A program made the translations under genes and the position numbers. This document shows positions 8,791 to 18,713 of a stretch of DNA of 64,000 nucleotides, piece after piece. This stretch comes from JBKHBT01 sp046542255 (GTDB taxonomy: Bacteria; UBP14; UBA6098; JBKHBT01). The notes under the pieces were generated by a model. The model was given only the letters and a program-made list of their open reading frames with translations, had not been told where the DNA came from and searched no databases. Numbering within the stretch: the first letter of the stretch is position 1; each line of letters opens with the position of its first letter. The stretch spans positions 18,622 to 82,621 of the forward strand of contig JBKHBT010000003.1 of NCBI GenBank assembly GCA_046542255.1. The letters run 5' to 3'.

Positions 8791-11700
8791 TCAGTATTTC
8801 CTTTCTTTTTTATCTCTATATTTATTGCTCAAATTAAGAAGTGGGAATGTTTCTTCCTGCCCCTTGAAGAAGAACTTATTATCTTCGAGATCAAACTGAT
8901 CTTCATCGTCCATAATATCTTCGCCTTCGCTGGCAGTAATCTTTAGTTTGCGATATTTTTTGAATCCTGTTCCAGCTGGTATGATGCTACCTATAATAAC
9001 ATTTTCTTTCAGGCCATCGAGATTATCGATCTTGCCTTCGATTGCAGCCTGCGTAAGGACTCTCGTTGTCTCCTGGAACGATGCTGCTGCAAAGAAGCTC
9101 TCTGTTGAGAGGGATGCCTTTGTGATTCCGAGCAATAGCGGTTCATAGCGAGCGGGTTCTCCGCCTTCTGCGCCAACACGTCTATTTTCTTTAATGACAG
9201 CACGTTTATCGACGACTTCATTTTCCAGGAATGATGAATCGCCACTTTTTAGAATATTAACCTTCGTAAGCATCTGTCTGATGATTACTTCGATATGCTT
9301 ATCACTGATGGGTACACCCTGAAGTTTGTAAACGCTCTGGACTTCATCGAGCAGATATTCCTGAACATCTTGTTCACCCTTCACACGAAGAATGTCATGA
9401 GGTATAATTGGCCCATCGCAAAGCTGCTGGCCTGCTATAACTTCTGTACCTTTCTGGACAAGAATATGTCTTCCACGAGGAATAGAATATCTTTCGCTTT
9501 CGCCCTGATGGCCTTCGACCTGAATCTTCACGCCACCTGTTTTACGGCTCTTTTTGATATTCTTTACAACACCATCGATATCGGATATAACCGCTGGGTC
9601 TCTTGGCTTTCTGGCTTCGAATAACTCAGAAACTCGCGGCAAGCCACCTGTAATATCCATCGATTTTGATTGTGATCTTGCAAGTTTAGCAAGAGATTGT
9701 CCTGCTTTGACAAATTCACCATCATGAATCAATATTTGCGCACCGGTCGGAATCAGATAGTTTTTAGTTTTTCCGCTATTGCTGGTAATATTGATCTGCG
9801 GCCTAAGCGAACGGTCTTTAGAATCGATGATGACTGCCTGTTTCATCATATCTTCATCGACTTTTTCTGTGATCGTTACATCAGGTATAATATCAATAAA
9901 TTCTACTTTACCATCGATATCCGAAAGAATCGGATTGATATATGGTTCGAATTCATAAAGAATATCATTTGGTTTAACGACCTGTTCATCTTCGATATGA
10001 AGAATTGAGCCATATGGCAATTCGTATTTATGTGTAAGGCCTTCATCAGATTCGATAAGAATCTCGCCAGAGCGCCCCAAAACAACATGTTTTGTTTTAT
10101 CTTCGGGATGTTCAATTTTTCTAACACGGCTGAATTTGACTTTACCGCCAAATTTTGTTCGTACTTCAGACTGTTCCGAAACGCGGGATGCAATACCACC
10201 GATATGGAAAGTTCTCAGCGTAAGCTGTGTACCCGGCTCACCGATTGATTCACCAGCAATAATACCGATAGCTTCACCAAGTTTGACATATTTCTCTGTT
10301 GTAAGGTCCAGGCCATAGCATTTCGAACAAACGCCTTTTTCGGATTCGCATGTAAGAACGCTTCGAATATTGACTTCTTCGATACCCTTTTCTTCTATGA
10401 TATCTGCATCTTCTTCGGTAATCAGTTTACCATGTTCTACTATAATATCATCTGTAATAGGATCGAATATATCTTCATTAGAGACTCTTCCGATTATTCT
10501 ATCGCGAAGATGGATATGGACTTTTTCGCCTTCTTTTAGCGCGCGTCTAACAACACCCTGAATAGTTCCACAATCATGCTCGGTAACAGTAACCGCTTGT
10601 GCAACATCGACCAGACGTCTTGTAAGGTAACCGGCATCAGCTGTCTTAAGCGCTGTATCGGCAAGGCCTTTTCTCTGGCCATGAGTCGATATAAAGTATT
10701 CAAGAACAGTCAAGCCTTCGCGGAAATTCGATAAAATTGGAGTTTCGATTGTTTCCTGTCCTGTAAGTTCCTTTTGCGGTTTTGCCATAAGTCCACGAAT
10801 TCCGGCAAGCTGCCTAACCTGGTCCTGTGAACCACGAGCGCCAGAATCGACCATCATACCCAAAGCATTAAAACCATGTTGGTCTTTCATGAGAGTTTGA
10901 TGCAATTCTTCTGTTATTTGCAACTGAGCATTAGTCCAGATATCTATAACTGCATTATAACGTTCGCCTTCGGTGATTACACCTTTCTTTCTGGATTTTT
11001 CTACTCTTTCGACCTGTTTTCTCGACTTCTCGATGATTTTGGTTTTTGCTTTCGGAACAACAAGGTCATCAACACCAAGAGAGATAGCACCCCTTGTGGC
11101 ATATTTATATCCTATATCTTTAAGCCTATCTAGAAAGAAAACTGTCTCTTCTTTTCCCATTTTATGATAAACTTTTTTGACAAGTTTTCTAATAGTTCCT
11201 TTTTTCAGTAGTAGATTCTCGAATTCCATCCCTTCCGGCATGATTTCCCAAAAAATAATTCTTCCAACGATAGTTTCCCACATTTTGCCGTCTATTCGAC
11301 ATTTGATTTGTGCATTAAGCCCAACTCTTCCGTGATCAAATGCTATTCTAACCTCATCGGGAGAAGAGAAAACTTCGCCTTCGCCGACATCGCCGGAAAG
11401 AACTTTTGTCATATAATAAAGGCCGAGTACCATATCCTGTGAAGCTGTTGCAAGCGGCTCACCATTAGATGGAGAAAGGACATTATGCGGTGAAAGCATA
11501 AGCATATGCGCTTCCATTTGAGCTTCATAAGATAAAGGAACATGCACAGCCATCATGTCGCCATCGAAGTCGGCATTGAATGCATTACAAGCCAATGGAT
11601 GTAGCTGAATTGCTTTACCTTCGACAAGCCTTGGATAGAAAGCCTGAATACCAAGCCTATGCAAAGTTGGAGCGCGATTAAGCATTATAGGATGATCTTC

Positions 11701-12933
11701 GATAATCTCCTCGAGCAAGTCCCATATCTCCGCTCTATTGTCTTCTACCAGCTTTTTGGCCTTTTTCACCGATTGTGTAAAGCCTTTTTCCTCGATTTTT
11801 CTAATGATAAGTGGTTTAAAAAGCTCCAGTGCCATTCCTTTTGGTAGTCCACATTGATGAAGTTTCAGATTCGGGCCAACAACAACAACCGATCGACCAG
11901 AATAATCGACTCTTTTACCCAACAGGTTCTGCCTAAATCGGCCTCTTTTACCTTTGAGCAGGTCAGATAGAGATTTCAAAGGCCTTTGGTTTCTTCCAAC
12001 TACTGGGCTTGGAAGCTTATTATTATCCAAAAGCGCATCGACAGCTTCTTGAAGCATTCTCTTTTCATTACGGAGAATCACTTCTGGAGCGCGAATATCC
12101 ATAAGCTTCTTGAGTCTATTGTTTCTATTTATCAACCTTCTATATAAATCATTAAGATCGCTGGTTGCGAATCTTCCGCCCTCGAGAGGCACTAGTGGCC
12201 TTAAGTCTGGAGGAATCACCGGAACTACATGAAGAACCATCCATTCAGGATTATTGGGTGATTGCCTTAGCGCTTCAACAACCTCGAGCCTTTTTAGAAA
12301 TTTCTTTTTCTTATTCTTGGAATTTTCGATTTTGATAGCGGCACGTAATGATGATGCCAGATCATCGAGATCTAGATTCTTCAGAAGTTTTTCGATTGCG
12401 GGGGCTCCGATTCCTGCTTCGAATTCCAGTCCTCGCATTTTAAGTTCGTCATAATCATTCATATCCAAAAGTTGTTTTTGCTGGAGCCCTGTTTTTTCGG
12501 GATCGCCAGGATCGATGACAACAAACTTTTCATAATATATGATGCTCTCGAGTTGAGGTTTAGTCATATCCATAAGAAGGCGTAGCCTGCTTGGAAGTGA
12601 TCTTACATACCAGATATGTGTAACAGGTACAGCCAATTCGATATGCCCCATTCTCTCACGCCTGACACGAGATTTGGTTATCTCTACACCACAGCGGTCG
12701 CATTCAACATTCTTGAATCTAATGCCTTTATATTTGCCACAGGCACATTCCCAGTCCTTTGTAGGCCCGAAAATCCTTTCGCAAAAAAGACCATCTCTCT
12801 CTGGCTTGAAAGTCCTGTAATTAATGGTCTCAGGCTTTGTTACTTCGCCAAAGCTCCAGCTTCTTATCGTATCTGGACTGGCAAGTAGTATTTGTATTCT
12901 GCCAAAATCTAATGTTCGGGGATTGCCCTTCAT
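8791..12933 (-). CDS. rpoC: DNA-directed RNA polymerase subunit beta'
   Basis: Full-length beta' (1380 residues). The N-terminal zinc site is C-x-C at the E-C-A-C-G-K-Y element with C-D-R-C further on; the second zinc site is C-E-S-E-K-G-V-C-S-K-C. The catalytic Mg loop reads N-A-D-F-D-G-D-M-M-A-V-H (453-464), with the three metal aspartates 455, 457 and 459 intact. The residue after the third Asp is Met460 where nearly all bacteria have Gln. The bridge-helix and trigger-loop region (G-T-Q-L-T-L-R-T-F-H) is normal. There is no large lineage insertion of the proteobacterial type. The start is one base after the rpoB stop. Confidence 0.99.
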   Translation of the reverse strand: MKGNPRTLDFGRIQILLASPDTIRSWSFGEVTKPETINYRTFKPERDGLFCERIFGPTKDWECACGKYKGIRFKNVECDRCGVEITKSRVRRERMGHIELAVPVTHIWYVRSLPSRLRLLMDMTKPQLESIIYYEKFVVIDPGDPEKTGLQQKQLLDMNDYDELKMRGLEFEAGIGAPAIEKLLKNLDLDDLASSLRAAIKIENSKNKKKKFLKRLEVVEALRQSPNNPEWMVLHVVPVIPPDLRPLVPLEGGRFATSDLNDLYRRLINRNNRLKKLMDIRAPEVILRNEKRMLQEAVDALLDNNKLPSPVVGRNQRPLKSLSDLLKGKRGRFRQNLLGKRVDYSGRSVVVVGPNLKLHQCGLPKGMALELFKPLIIRKIEEKGFTQSVKKAKKLVEDNRAEIWDLLEEIIEDHPIMLNRAPTLHRLGIQAFYPRLVEGKAIQLHPLACNAFNADFDGDMMAVHVPLSYEAQMEAHMLMLSPHNVLSPSNGEPLATASQDMVLGLYYMTKVLSGDVGEGEVFSSPDEVRIAFDHGRVGLNAQIKCRIDGKMWETIVGRIIFWEIMPEGMEFENLLLKKGTIRKLVKKVYHKMGKEETVFFLDRLKDIGYKYATRGAISLGVDDLVVPKAKTKIIEKSRKQVERVEKSRKKGVITEGERYNAVIDIWTNAQLQITEELHQTLMKDQHGFNALGMMVDSGARGSQDQVRQLAGIRGLMAKPQKELTGQETIETPILSNFREGLTVLEYFISTHGQRKGLADTALKTADAGYLTRRLVDVAQAVTVTEHDCGTIQGVVRRALKEGEKVHIHLRDRIIGRVSNEDIFDPITDDIIVEHGKLITEEDADIIEEKGIEEVNIRSVLTCESEKGVCSKCYGLDLTTEKYVKLGEAIGIIAGESIGEPGTQLTLRTFHIGGIASRVSEQSEVRTKFGGKVKFSRVRKIEHPEDKTKHVVLGRSGEILIESDEGLTHKYELPYGSILHIEDEQVVKPNDILYEFEPYINPILSDIDGKVEFIDIIPDVTITEKVDEDMMKQAVIIDSKDRSLRPQINITSNSGKTKNYLIPTGAQILIHDGEFVKAGQSLAKLARSQSKSMDITGGLPRVSELFEARKPRDPAVISDIDGVVKNIKKSRKTGGVKIQVEGHQGESERYSIPRGRHILVQKGTEVIAGQQLCDGPIIPHDILRVKGEQDVQEYLLDEVQSVYKLQGVPISDKHIEVIIRQMLTKVNILKSGDSSFLENEVVDKRAVIKENRRVGAEGGEPARYEPLLLGITKASLSTESFFAAASFQETTRVLTQAAIEGKIDNLDGLKENVIIGSIIPAGTGFKKYRKLKITASEGEDIMDDEDQFDLEDNKFFFKGQEETFPLLNLSNKYRDKKERKY

Positions 12934-12934
12934 T

Positions 12935-15900
12935 TTACATCACCTGCTCTTCATCAAGAAGTTGTATATCAAGCCCCAGACTTCTGAGCTCTTTTATCAA
13001 AACATTAAACGATTCTGGAATACCTGGCTCTGGTGGATTCTCGCCTTTGACGATTGCTTCGTAAACCCTGGCGCGTCCTGCTACATCATCACTTTTTACA
13101 GTAAGCATTTCCTGCAAGGTATAGGCTGCGCCATAGGCTTCTAATGCCCAAACTTCCATTTCTCCGAAACGCTGTCCACCCATTTGAGCTTTTCCGCCAA
13201 GGGGTTGCTGCGTCACCAGTGAATATGGCCCAATCGATCTTGCATGGAGCTTGTCATCTGCAAGATGCGAAAGCTTTAGAACATACATCTTACCAACCGC
13301 ACATGAATTATCGAAAAACTCGCCTGACATACCATCGCGCAAATGCGTCTTTCCATCGAGAGATACACCTGCTTCTTTCATAAAGGCTTTGATTTCATCG
13401 ATAGTAGCACCGCTAAAGACTGGTGTCTGGCACTTTTTATCCAGCTTGGATAGTGCCCAACCAAGATGAGTTTCCAGGACCTGGCCGATATTCATTCTGG
13501 ATGGAACGCCCAGTGGATTAAGAACAATATCCACGGTTCTTCCATCAGGCAAAAATGGCATATCCTCATCGGGTACTATAATCGAGACAACCCCCTTATT
13601 ACCATGTCTTCCAGCCATCTTATCACCGACCTGGACTTTTCTCTTCATAGCAACATCCACCTTGACGAGTTTCAGAACGCCCGGAGGCAATTGGTCGCCA
13701 CGGAGAATCTTATTCCTTTCGATTTGTAAGTCTTCATTGGCCTCGGCGATAAGTTTATCAGCAATTTTTAATATGTCACGAATCGTTTCATTCTTTTTCT
13801 TATCGGTTGTCCAGTCGAGTTTGGGATCGATTGATTCAATCTTAAGAACCTTGATCTTAGATGCCTTCATAATCTCGCCTTTGGGGGCAATAGGCACTTT
13901 GCTCTCACGGTCAACCATTTGATTTATTGGTGTTTCTTCTAATATTTTCTTGATCTTCTTATTTCTTTTTTGTTCAATTTTTCTTATCAACCGTTGATTT
14001 GCAGCTTCAAGCTCTGCAATTTTCTTTTTCTCTGTATCTCTTTCATTCTTGGTGAAAGTCTTACGAGAAAGACACATAGTATTTATAACAACGGCTTTCA
14101 TTCCGGAAGGCGCTTTCTTGGACTTGTTTTTGACATCCCCAGCTTTTTCACCGAATATCGCTCTGAGCAGCCGTTCTTCTGGTGTTGATTCTTTTTCGCC
14201 TTTTGGAGTAATTTTACCGACTAGAATATCGCCAGCTTCTATTTCTGCACCAACCCGAATAATTCCGCGTTCATCTAAGTCTTTAACGACATCGTCCGAA
14301 ACATTAGGAAGCTCTCGTGTTATTTCTTCGGGTCCAAGCTTTGTTTCACGGACCTGTACTTCAAACCTCACTATGTGTATCGAAGTGAATAAATCTTCTC
14401 GAACAAGTCTTTCCGAAAGAACAATAGCATCCTCGAAATTGTAGCCTCTCCAGGGCATAAATGCAACAGTAAGCTCTTTACCGAGAGAAAGTTCGCCCTG
14501 GCAACATGCCTGGCCATCAGCGACTGGTTGGCCACGTTTGACCATTTGTCCAGGTTTTACAATTGGTTTCTGATTAACAGCAGTATCCTGATTGCTTCTG
14601 GTAAACTTCTTCAAATTATATTCATCTATTAAATTGGTTTCGAAAACAGGATTAAGTTCATCTTGATTAGGTTGTATCAATATTTTATCTGCATCGACAT
14701 ATTTTACTTCTCCGCCTCTTTTTGCGGTAACCACAGCACCAGAATCGATTGCTACCTTTTCTTCTAAACCAGTAGCAACGATTGGCCTTTCGGTTACCAT
14801 AAGCGGTACAGCCTGTCTTTGCATATTCGAGCCCATTAAAGCTCTATTAGCATCATCATGTTCCAAAAAGGGAATCAATGATGCTGCGACACCCACCAAC
14901 TGAACTGGTGAGATATCCATAAATTCGATATCTTCGGCAGGCGCCATTAGAATATCGGCTCTTTGTCTGGCAAAAACCTTATCAGCTCCGATATAGCCAT
15001 CATCATCTACAGGTATATTTGCCTGTGCGATAGTGTAAACATCCTCGTCATCTGCTGTAAGATACGCAATTTCATTGGTAACTTTTTTATCGATGACTTT
15101 TCTATATGGTGTCTCAAGAAAGCCATATTCATTTATTCTGGCATATACCGATAGTGACGTAATTAGGCCAATATTTTGTCCTTCAGGGGTCTCGATTGGA
15201 CACATTCTTCCATAATGAGTGTAATGAACATCGCGAACTTCAAAACCGGCACGTTCTCTTGTTAGGCCGCCGGGGCCAAGAGCTGAGAGCCTTCTTTTAT
15301 TAGTCATCTCGGCAAGTGGATTGACTTGATCCATAAACTGCGAAAGCTGCGATGAGCCGAAGAAACTATTCAATGCAGCATTAACCGTCTTGGCATTAAC
15401 AAGCTTTTGTGGAGTGAGTTCTTCATTTTCTTTGAGTCGCATCCTTTCGCGGACAGTTCTATTCATTCTTGCCATAGCAATTTGGAATTGCTGCTGAACA
15501 AGCTCGCCAACAGTTTTGACTCTTCGATATCCCAGATGGTCGATATCATCGAGATTTTCTTTTCCGTGGCGAAGATCGATAAGGTGTTTGAGTACTTCGA
15601 CAAAATCGGTAATTGTAAGCCCTAATTCATCAGCAGGGACATCCAAGCCAAGCCTGAAATTAATCTTGAAACGGCCGACTTTTTCGAGATTTATTCTTTT
15701 TCTATCAAAAATATATTCATCGAGAGCAGTATCTATCTCGCTATCTTCTAAAACTTCGCCAGAACGAATAGTCGCGACCAGCTCTCTTATAGCATCTTCT
15801 GTTGTTTCTGTTTCATCTGATGCGAGAGAATAAAACAGAACAGGTACTTCTCTTGGTTCATCGAAATATACAGCTTTGACCTTTTTGATATCATTTTCCA

Positions 15901-16747
15901 AAAGCAGGTCTATTAATTCTGTGGTGAGTGGCATTCCGGTTTCTGCGAAGAGTTCACCAGTTTCTTTATTAAGAATATCTTCAGCAAGGTAGCAGAATTC
16001 TGATCGTTCTTTTCCTTCTTCGGTATCCAATTTAAGTTCTTCGATATCGTAGAAAAGTTCTATCATCTCGGTATCGTCATAACCGAAAGCCCTGAGTAAA
16101 GTGGCAAAAGTGATCTTTTGTTTTGAACCGAAATAAACATAAAGTGCGTCTTTAATATCAAATTTGAATTCAATCCATGCACCCTGACTTGGAATAATTC
16201 TCGCAGAATATAAAATTGTTCCATTTGGATGTTTCTTCTTATCAAAAAATACGCCAGGTGATCGATGCAATTGTTTAACGATAACTCTTTCAGCGCCATT
16301 GATTACAAAGCCTCCATTAGAAGTCATCATCGGCATATCGCCAAGATATGTTTTTCCTTCGATAGCTTCTTTGAAACGGGTATCATCAGCATCATTATCG
16401 AAAACCTTTAAAACAAATTTGACTCTTAATGGAGCCACATAAGACATATTCCATTTTTTACACTCATCAACAGTATAGGAAGGTCTTCCAATTTCATATT
16501 CGACGAAATCTAATTCAAATTTTTCATAGATATCTCTAACGGGAAAACTGTCCTGAAATACTTTCTGTAGGCCGATATCTTCTCTTTCATCGGGTGGAAT
16601 ATCAGTTTGCAGGAATTGATTAAAAGATTCTACTTGTTCCCTTAATAAATAAGGAGGTTTAAGTACCATTTCGATTTTGGAAAAGTCAATTCTACCGTTT
16701 TCAGTTTCCTTGAATGAATTGACATCAATAGCAGACTTTTTAGGCAT
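12935..16747 (-). CDS. rpoB: DNA-directed RNA polymerase subunit beta
   Basis: Full-length beta subunit (1270 residues) with the expected landmarks: the rifampicin pocket F-G-S-S-Q-L-S-Q-F-M-D-Q, the S-A-L-G-P-G-G-L block, P-E-G-Q-N-I-G-L-I, the K-x-A-G-R-H-G-N-K-G-V active-site element, and a normal C-terminus that packs on beta'. In the rifampicin region Asp516 and Ser531 (E. coli numbering) are conserved, but position 526, His in E. coli, is Asn (N483 here, codon 15299-15301). ATG 16747 starts the conserved N-terminus. The 180-base gap to rplL contains a long hairpin, a common place for processing or partial termination. Confidence 0.99.
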   Translation of the reverse strand: MPKKSAIDVNSFKETENGRIDFSKIEMVLKPPYLLREQVESFNQFLQTDIPPDEREDIGLQKVFQDSFPVRDIYEKFELDFVEYEIGRPSYTVDECKKWNMSYVAPLRVKFVLKVFDNDADDTRFKEAIEGKTYLGDMPMMTSNGGFVINGAERVIVKQLHRSPGVFFDKKKHPNGTILYSARIIPSQGAWIEFKFDIKDALYVYFGSKQKITFATLLRAFGYDDTEMIELFYDIEELKLDTEEGKERSEFCYLAEDILNKETGELFAETGMPLTTELIDLLLENDIKKVKAVYFDEPREVPVLFYSLASDETETTEDAIRELVATIRSGEVLEDSEIDTALDEYIFDRKRINLEKVGRFKINFRLGLDVPADELGLTITDFVEVLKHLIDLRHGKENLDDIDHLGYRRVKTVGELVQQQFQIAMARMNRTVRERMRLKENEELTPQKLVNAKTVNAALNSFFGSSQLSQFMDQVNPLAEMTNKRRLSALGPGGLTRERAGFEVRDVHYTHYGRMCPIETPEGQNIGLITSLSVYARINEYGFLETPYRKVIDKKVTNEIAYLTADDEDVYTIAQANIPVDDDGYIGADKVFARQRADILMAPAEDIEFMDISPVQLVGVAASLIPFLEHDDANRALMGSNMQRQAVPLMVTERPIVATGLEEKVAIDSGAVVTAKRGGEVKYVDADKILIQPNQDELNPVFETNLIDEYNLKKFTRSNQDTAVNQKPIVKPGQMVKRGQPVADGQACCQGELSLGKELTVAFMPWRGYNFEDAIVLSERLVREDLFTSIHIVRFEVQVRETKLGPEEITRELPNVSDDVVKDLDERGIIRVGAEIEAGDILVGKITPKGEKESTPEERLLRAIFGEKAGDVKNKSKKAPSGMKAVVINTMCLSRKTFTKNERDTEKKKIAELEAANQRLIRKIEQKRNKKIKKILEETPINQMVDRESKVPIAPKGEIMKASKIKVLKIESIDPKLDWTTDKKKNETIRDILKIADKLIAEANEDLQIERNKILRGDQLPPGVLKLVKVDVAMKRKVQVGDKMAGRHGNKGVVSIIVPDEDMPFLPDGRTVDIVLNPLGVPSRMNIGQVLETHLGWALSKLDKKCQTPVFSGATIDEIKAFMKEAGVSLDGKTHLRDGMSGEFFDNSCAVGKMYVLKLSHLADDKLHARSIGPYSLVTQQPLGGKAQMGGQRFGEMEVWALEAYGAAYTLQEMLTVKSDDVAGRARVYEAIVKGENPPEPGIPESFNVLIKELRSLGLDIQLLDEEQVM

Positions 16748-16843
16748 CTGTTCAACCCTCCCGGGAGCGAGTTAAAATGGACATCCTATTAATTGAGTTG
16801 AATGTCATATTTGCTTCATCTATAATTTTTATGTAATTGAGAA

Positions 16844-16896
16844 CATAATGCCGGTCACATTTTTCCCTAATTTTAGAGAAAAAGACTGGCATTATG
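16844..16896 (-). promoter_or_regulatory. Long hairpin between rplL and rpoB
   Basis: Arms 16844-16856 and 16884-16896 (CATAATGCCGGTC and GACTGGCATTATG) pair over 13 positions with one mismatch. An inner stem, 16860-16869 with 16874-16883, adds about ten pairs around an ATTT loop. No T-run follows, so it is not a simple terminator. In E. coli the same gap holds an attenuator and RNase III site that set the ribosomal protein to polymerase ratio; I infer a similar role here. Confidence 0.7.
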
Positions 16897-16928
16897 CCCT
16901 TAAAGTTTTCGCATATAAGCGACACTTA

Positions 16929-17327
16929 TTATTTAATCTCAATCGTAGCGCCAACTGCTTCAAATTTTTCTTTGAGCTGGTCGGCTTCATCCTTTGTTAC
17001 GTCTTCTTTAATAGCAGCGGGAAGATCGCCTTCTACAAAGCCTTTGGCTTCTTTAAGTCCCATATTTGTAACAGCACGGACTTCTTTGATGACTTTAATC
17101 TTCTGTGAGCCGAAATCTTTGAGCATAACGTCAAAGGATGTTTTTTCTTCTTCTTCTTCGGCTTCTGCGGCACCTGGTGCAGCACCTCCTGCGACCATCA
17201 TCGGTGCAGATGCAGATACGCCAAACTTATCTTCTAATGTCTTTACTAGTTCGGATAATTCGAGAACAGTAAGAGCTTCTACTTTCTCTACAATTTCCTG
17301 AACATTCTGGCTGAGGTCCTCTGGCAT
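16929..17327 (-). CDS. rplL: 50S ribosomal protein L7/L12
   Basis: The 132-residue protein has the three L7/L12 parts: an N-terminal dimerisation domain (to about residue 38), a flexible Ala/Gly/Glu-rich hinge with five consecutive Glu, and a C-terminal factor-binding domain with K-I-K-V-I-K-E-V-R and L-K-E-A-K-G-F-V-E. It forms the stalk that recruits EF-Tu, EF-G and IF2. An AGGAGG site precedes the ATG. It follows rplJ by 126 bases and precedes rpoB. Confidence 0.98.
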   Translation of the reverse strand: MPEDLSQNVQEIVEKVEALTVLELSELVKTLEDKFGVSASAPMMVAGGAAPGAAEAEEEEEKTSFDVMLKDFGSQKIKVIKEVRAVTNMGLKEAKGFVEGDLPAAIKEDVTKDEADQLKEKFEAVGATIEIK

Positions 17328-17453
17328 TTTTCCTCCTGTAGAATTATTATATCCTTAGTTTTCAACCTGCGCAATTGCCATTTAACTGGAGCTTTTCGTG
17401 ATAAAGGTGAATTGTGGTGTGGTAAAACCTTCATTCAAAAAAGTCAGCTTGCG

Positions 17454-17981
17454 CTAATTGTTTTGTTCTTTTTTGTCTTTGATCTGCCCTAAAGCATAAA
17501 CGAGATTTCTCTGAAGGCTAGAGAAGATTCCGAGAAATCCTGTCATTGGTGATGCAAGGACATTTACTAGTTTGCCTCTTAGTTCTTCTGGAGAATCCAT
17601 CGAAGCGAATTTATCGAATGTAAGTTCACCATCATAGATATCTTTTTCTACCAGAATTGCTTTAACTTTGGGCAACTCATTTTCTTTGTGAAATTCTTTT
17701 ATAACTTTTGCCGGTGTTACTGGGTCGCTTCCAGCTAAAATAACTGCGGTTGGTTCATGTAAGTAGCTTTCGAGTTTTTCTTTGTCTTCGAATTCCCATG
17801 CTCTTTTCAACAGTCTATTTTTAGCGACTCTAACAGTAATGCCGGTTTTTCTAAGCTCATTTCTTAGAGTTTCGAATTGTTCAACCGTAAGGCCTCTATA
17901 ATCAGCAAGATAGAATACTTCATTCTCGTTGAGAAGACCTGTAAGATGTTCAATTTCCTGTTTTTTTTCTAAATTCGGCAT
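17454..17981 (-). CDS. rplJ: 50S ribosomal protein L10
   Basis: The 175-residue protein shows L10 features: Y-R-G-L-T-V-E-Q near residue 30, V-A-K-N-R-L-L-K, and a C-terminal helix for binding L7/L12 dimers. In many bacteria L10 represses rplJL through an mRNA leader, but only 26 bases separate this gene from rplA, so that leader cannot lie in the usual place. The stop is TAG. Confidence 0.97.
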   Translation of the reverse strand: MPNLEKKQEIEHLTGLLNENEVFYLADYRGLTVEQFETLRNELRKTGITVRVAKNRLLKRAWEFEDKEKLESYLHEPTAVILAGSDPVTPAKVIKEFHKENELPKVKAILVEKDIYDGELTFDKFASMDSPEELRGKLVNVLASPMTGFLGIFSSLQRNLVYALGQIKDKKEQNN

Positions 17982-18007
17982 ATATCACTCGCTTGTTTTT
18001 TTGTGTT

Positions 18008-18712
18008 CTAGGGTGTTCTTTTGGCTACAAAATCGGACATGTCGATTTTATATCCGTGTCCCATTGTAGATGATAAAGTAACACCGGTAAAATAAATACC
18101 TTTAACAGATGCTGGCCTCTGTTTGTGCAGTACATCTAAAAGTGCGACTACATTTTCTCTTAGAGCTTCAACATCGAAAGATACTTTGCCAACTGGAGCG
18201 TGAACCACACCAGCTTTATCGACTCTGAAAGATATTTTTCCAGCTTTAGCTTCTTTAACTGCTCTTTCAATGTCCATTGTTACAGTCCCGGTTTTGGGGT
18301 TTGGCATAAGCCCTCTCGGACCAAGAACCCTTCCGAGTTTACCAACAACGCTCATCATATTTGGTGCAGCAATCGCCACATCAAAATCCAGCCAACCTTC
18401 TTGAATTTTCTCTGCATATTCTTCACCGACATAATCGGCGCCTGCATTTTTGGCCTCTTCAGCCTTATCGCCTTTGGCAAAAACCAGAACCTTCACATCC
18501 TGACCTGTGCCATTAGGAAGCACGAGTGTTCCTCGCACCATCTGATCGGCATGTCTTGGATTTACATTTAGATTTGCCGAAAGTTCGACAGTTTCATCGA
18601 AATTAGCGAAAGAATTCTCTTTTACCAATTCAATAGCATCTTTTATTTTATGCTTTTGTCTGCTATCGACTTTTTCGGCAATATTATTGTATTTCTTTCC
18701 GTGTTTTGCCAT
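18008..18712 (-). CDS. rplA: 50S ribosomal protein L1
   Basis: The 234-residue protein matches L1 throughout, including the G-R-V-L-G-P-R-G-L-M-P-N-P-K motif and the G-T-V-T element that contact 23S rRNA H76-78. L1 can also repress the rplKA mRNA; no binding-site mimic was identified here. It starts one base after the rplK stop. Confidence 0.98.
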   Translation of the reverse strand: MAKHGKKYNNIAEKVDSRQKHKIKDAIELVKENSFANFDETVELSANLNVNPRHADQMVRGTLVLPNGTGQDVKVLVFAKGDKAEEAKNAGADYVGEEYAEKIQEGWLDFDVAIAAPNMMSVVGKLGRVLGPRGLMPNPKTGTVTMDIERAVKEAKAGKISFRVDKAGVVHAPVGKVSFDVEALRENVVALLDVLHKQRPASVKGIYFTGVTLSSTMGHGYKIDMSDFVAKRTP

Positions 18713-18713
18713 T

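Noticed and set aside
17982..18007. L10-binding autoregulatory leader before rplJ
   Set aside because: Only 26 bases lie between rplA and rplJ, too short for the kink-turn leader.
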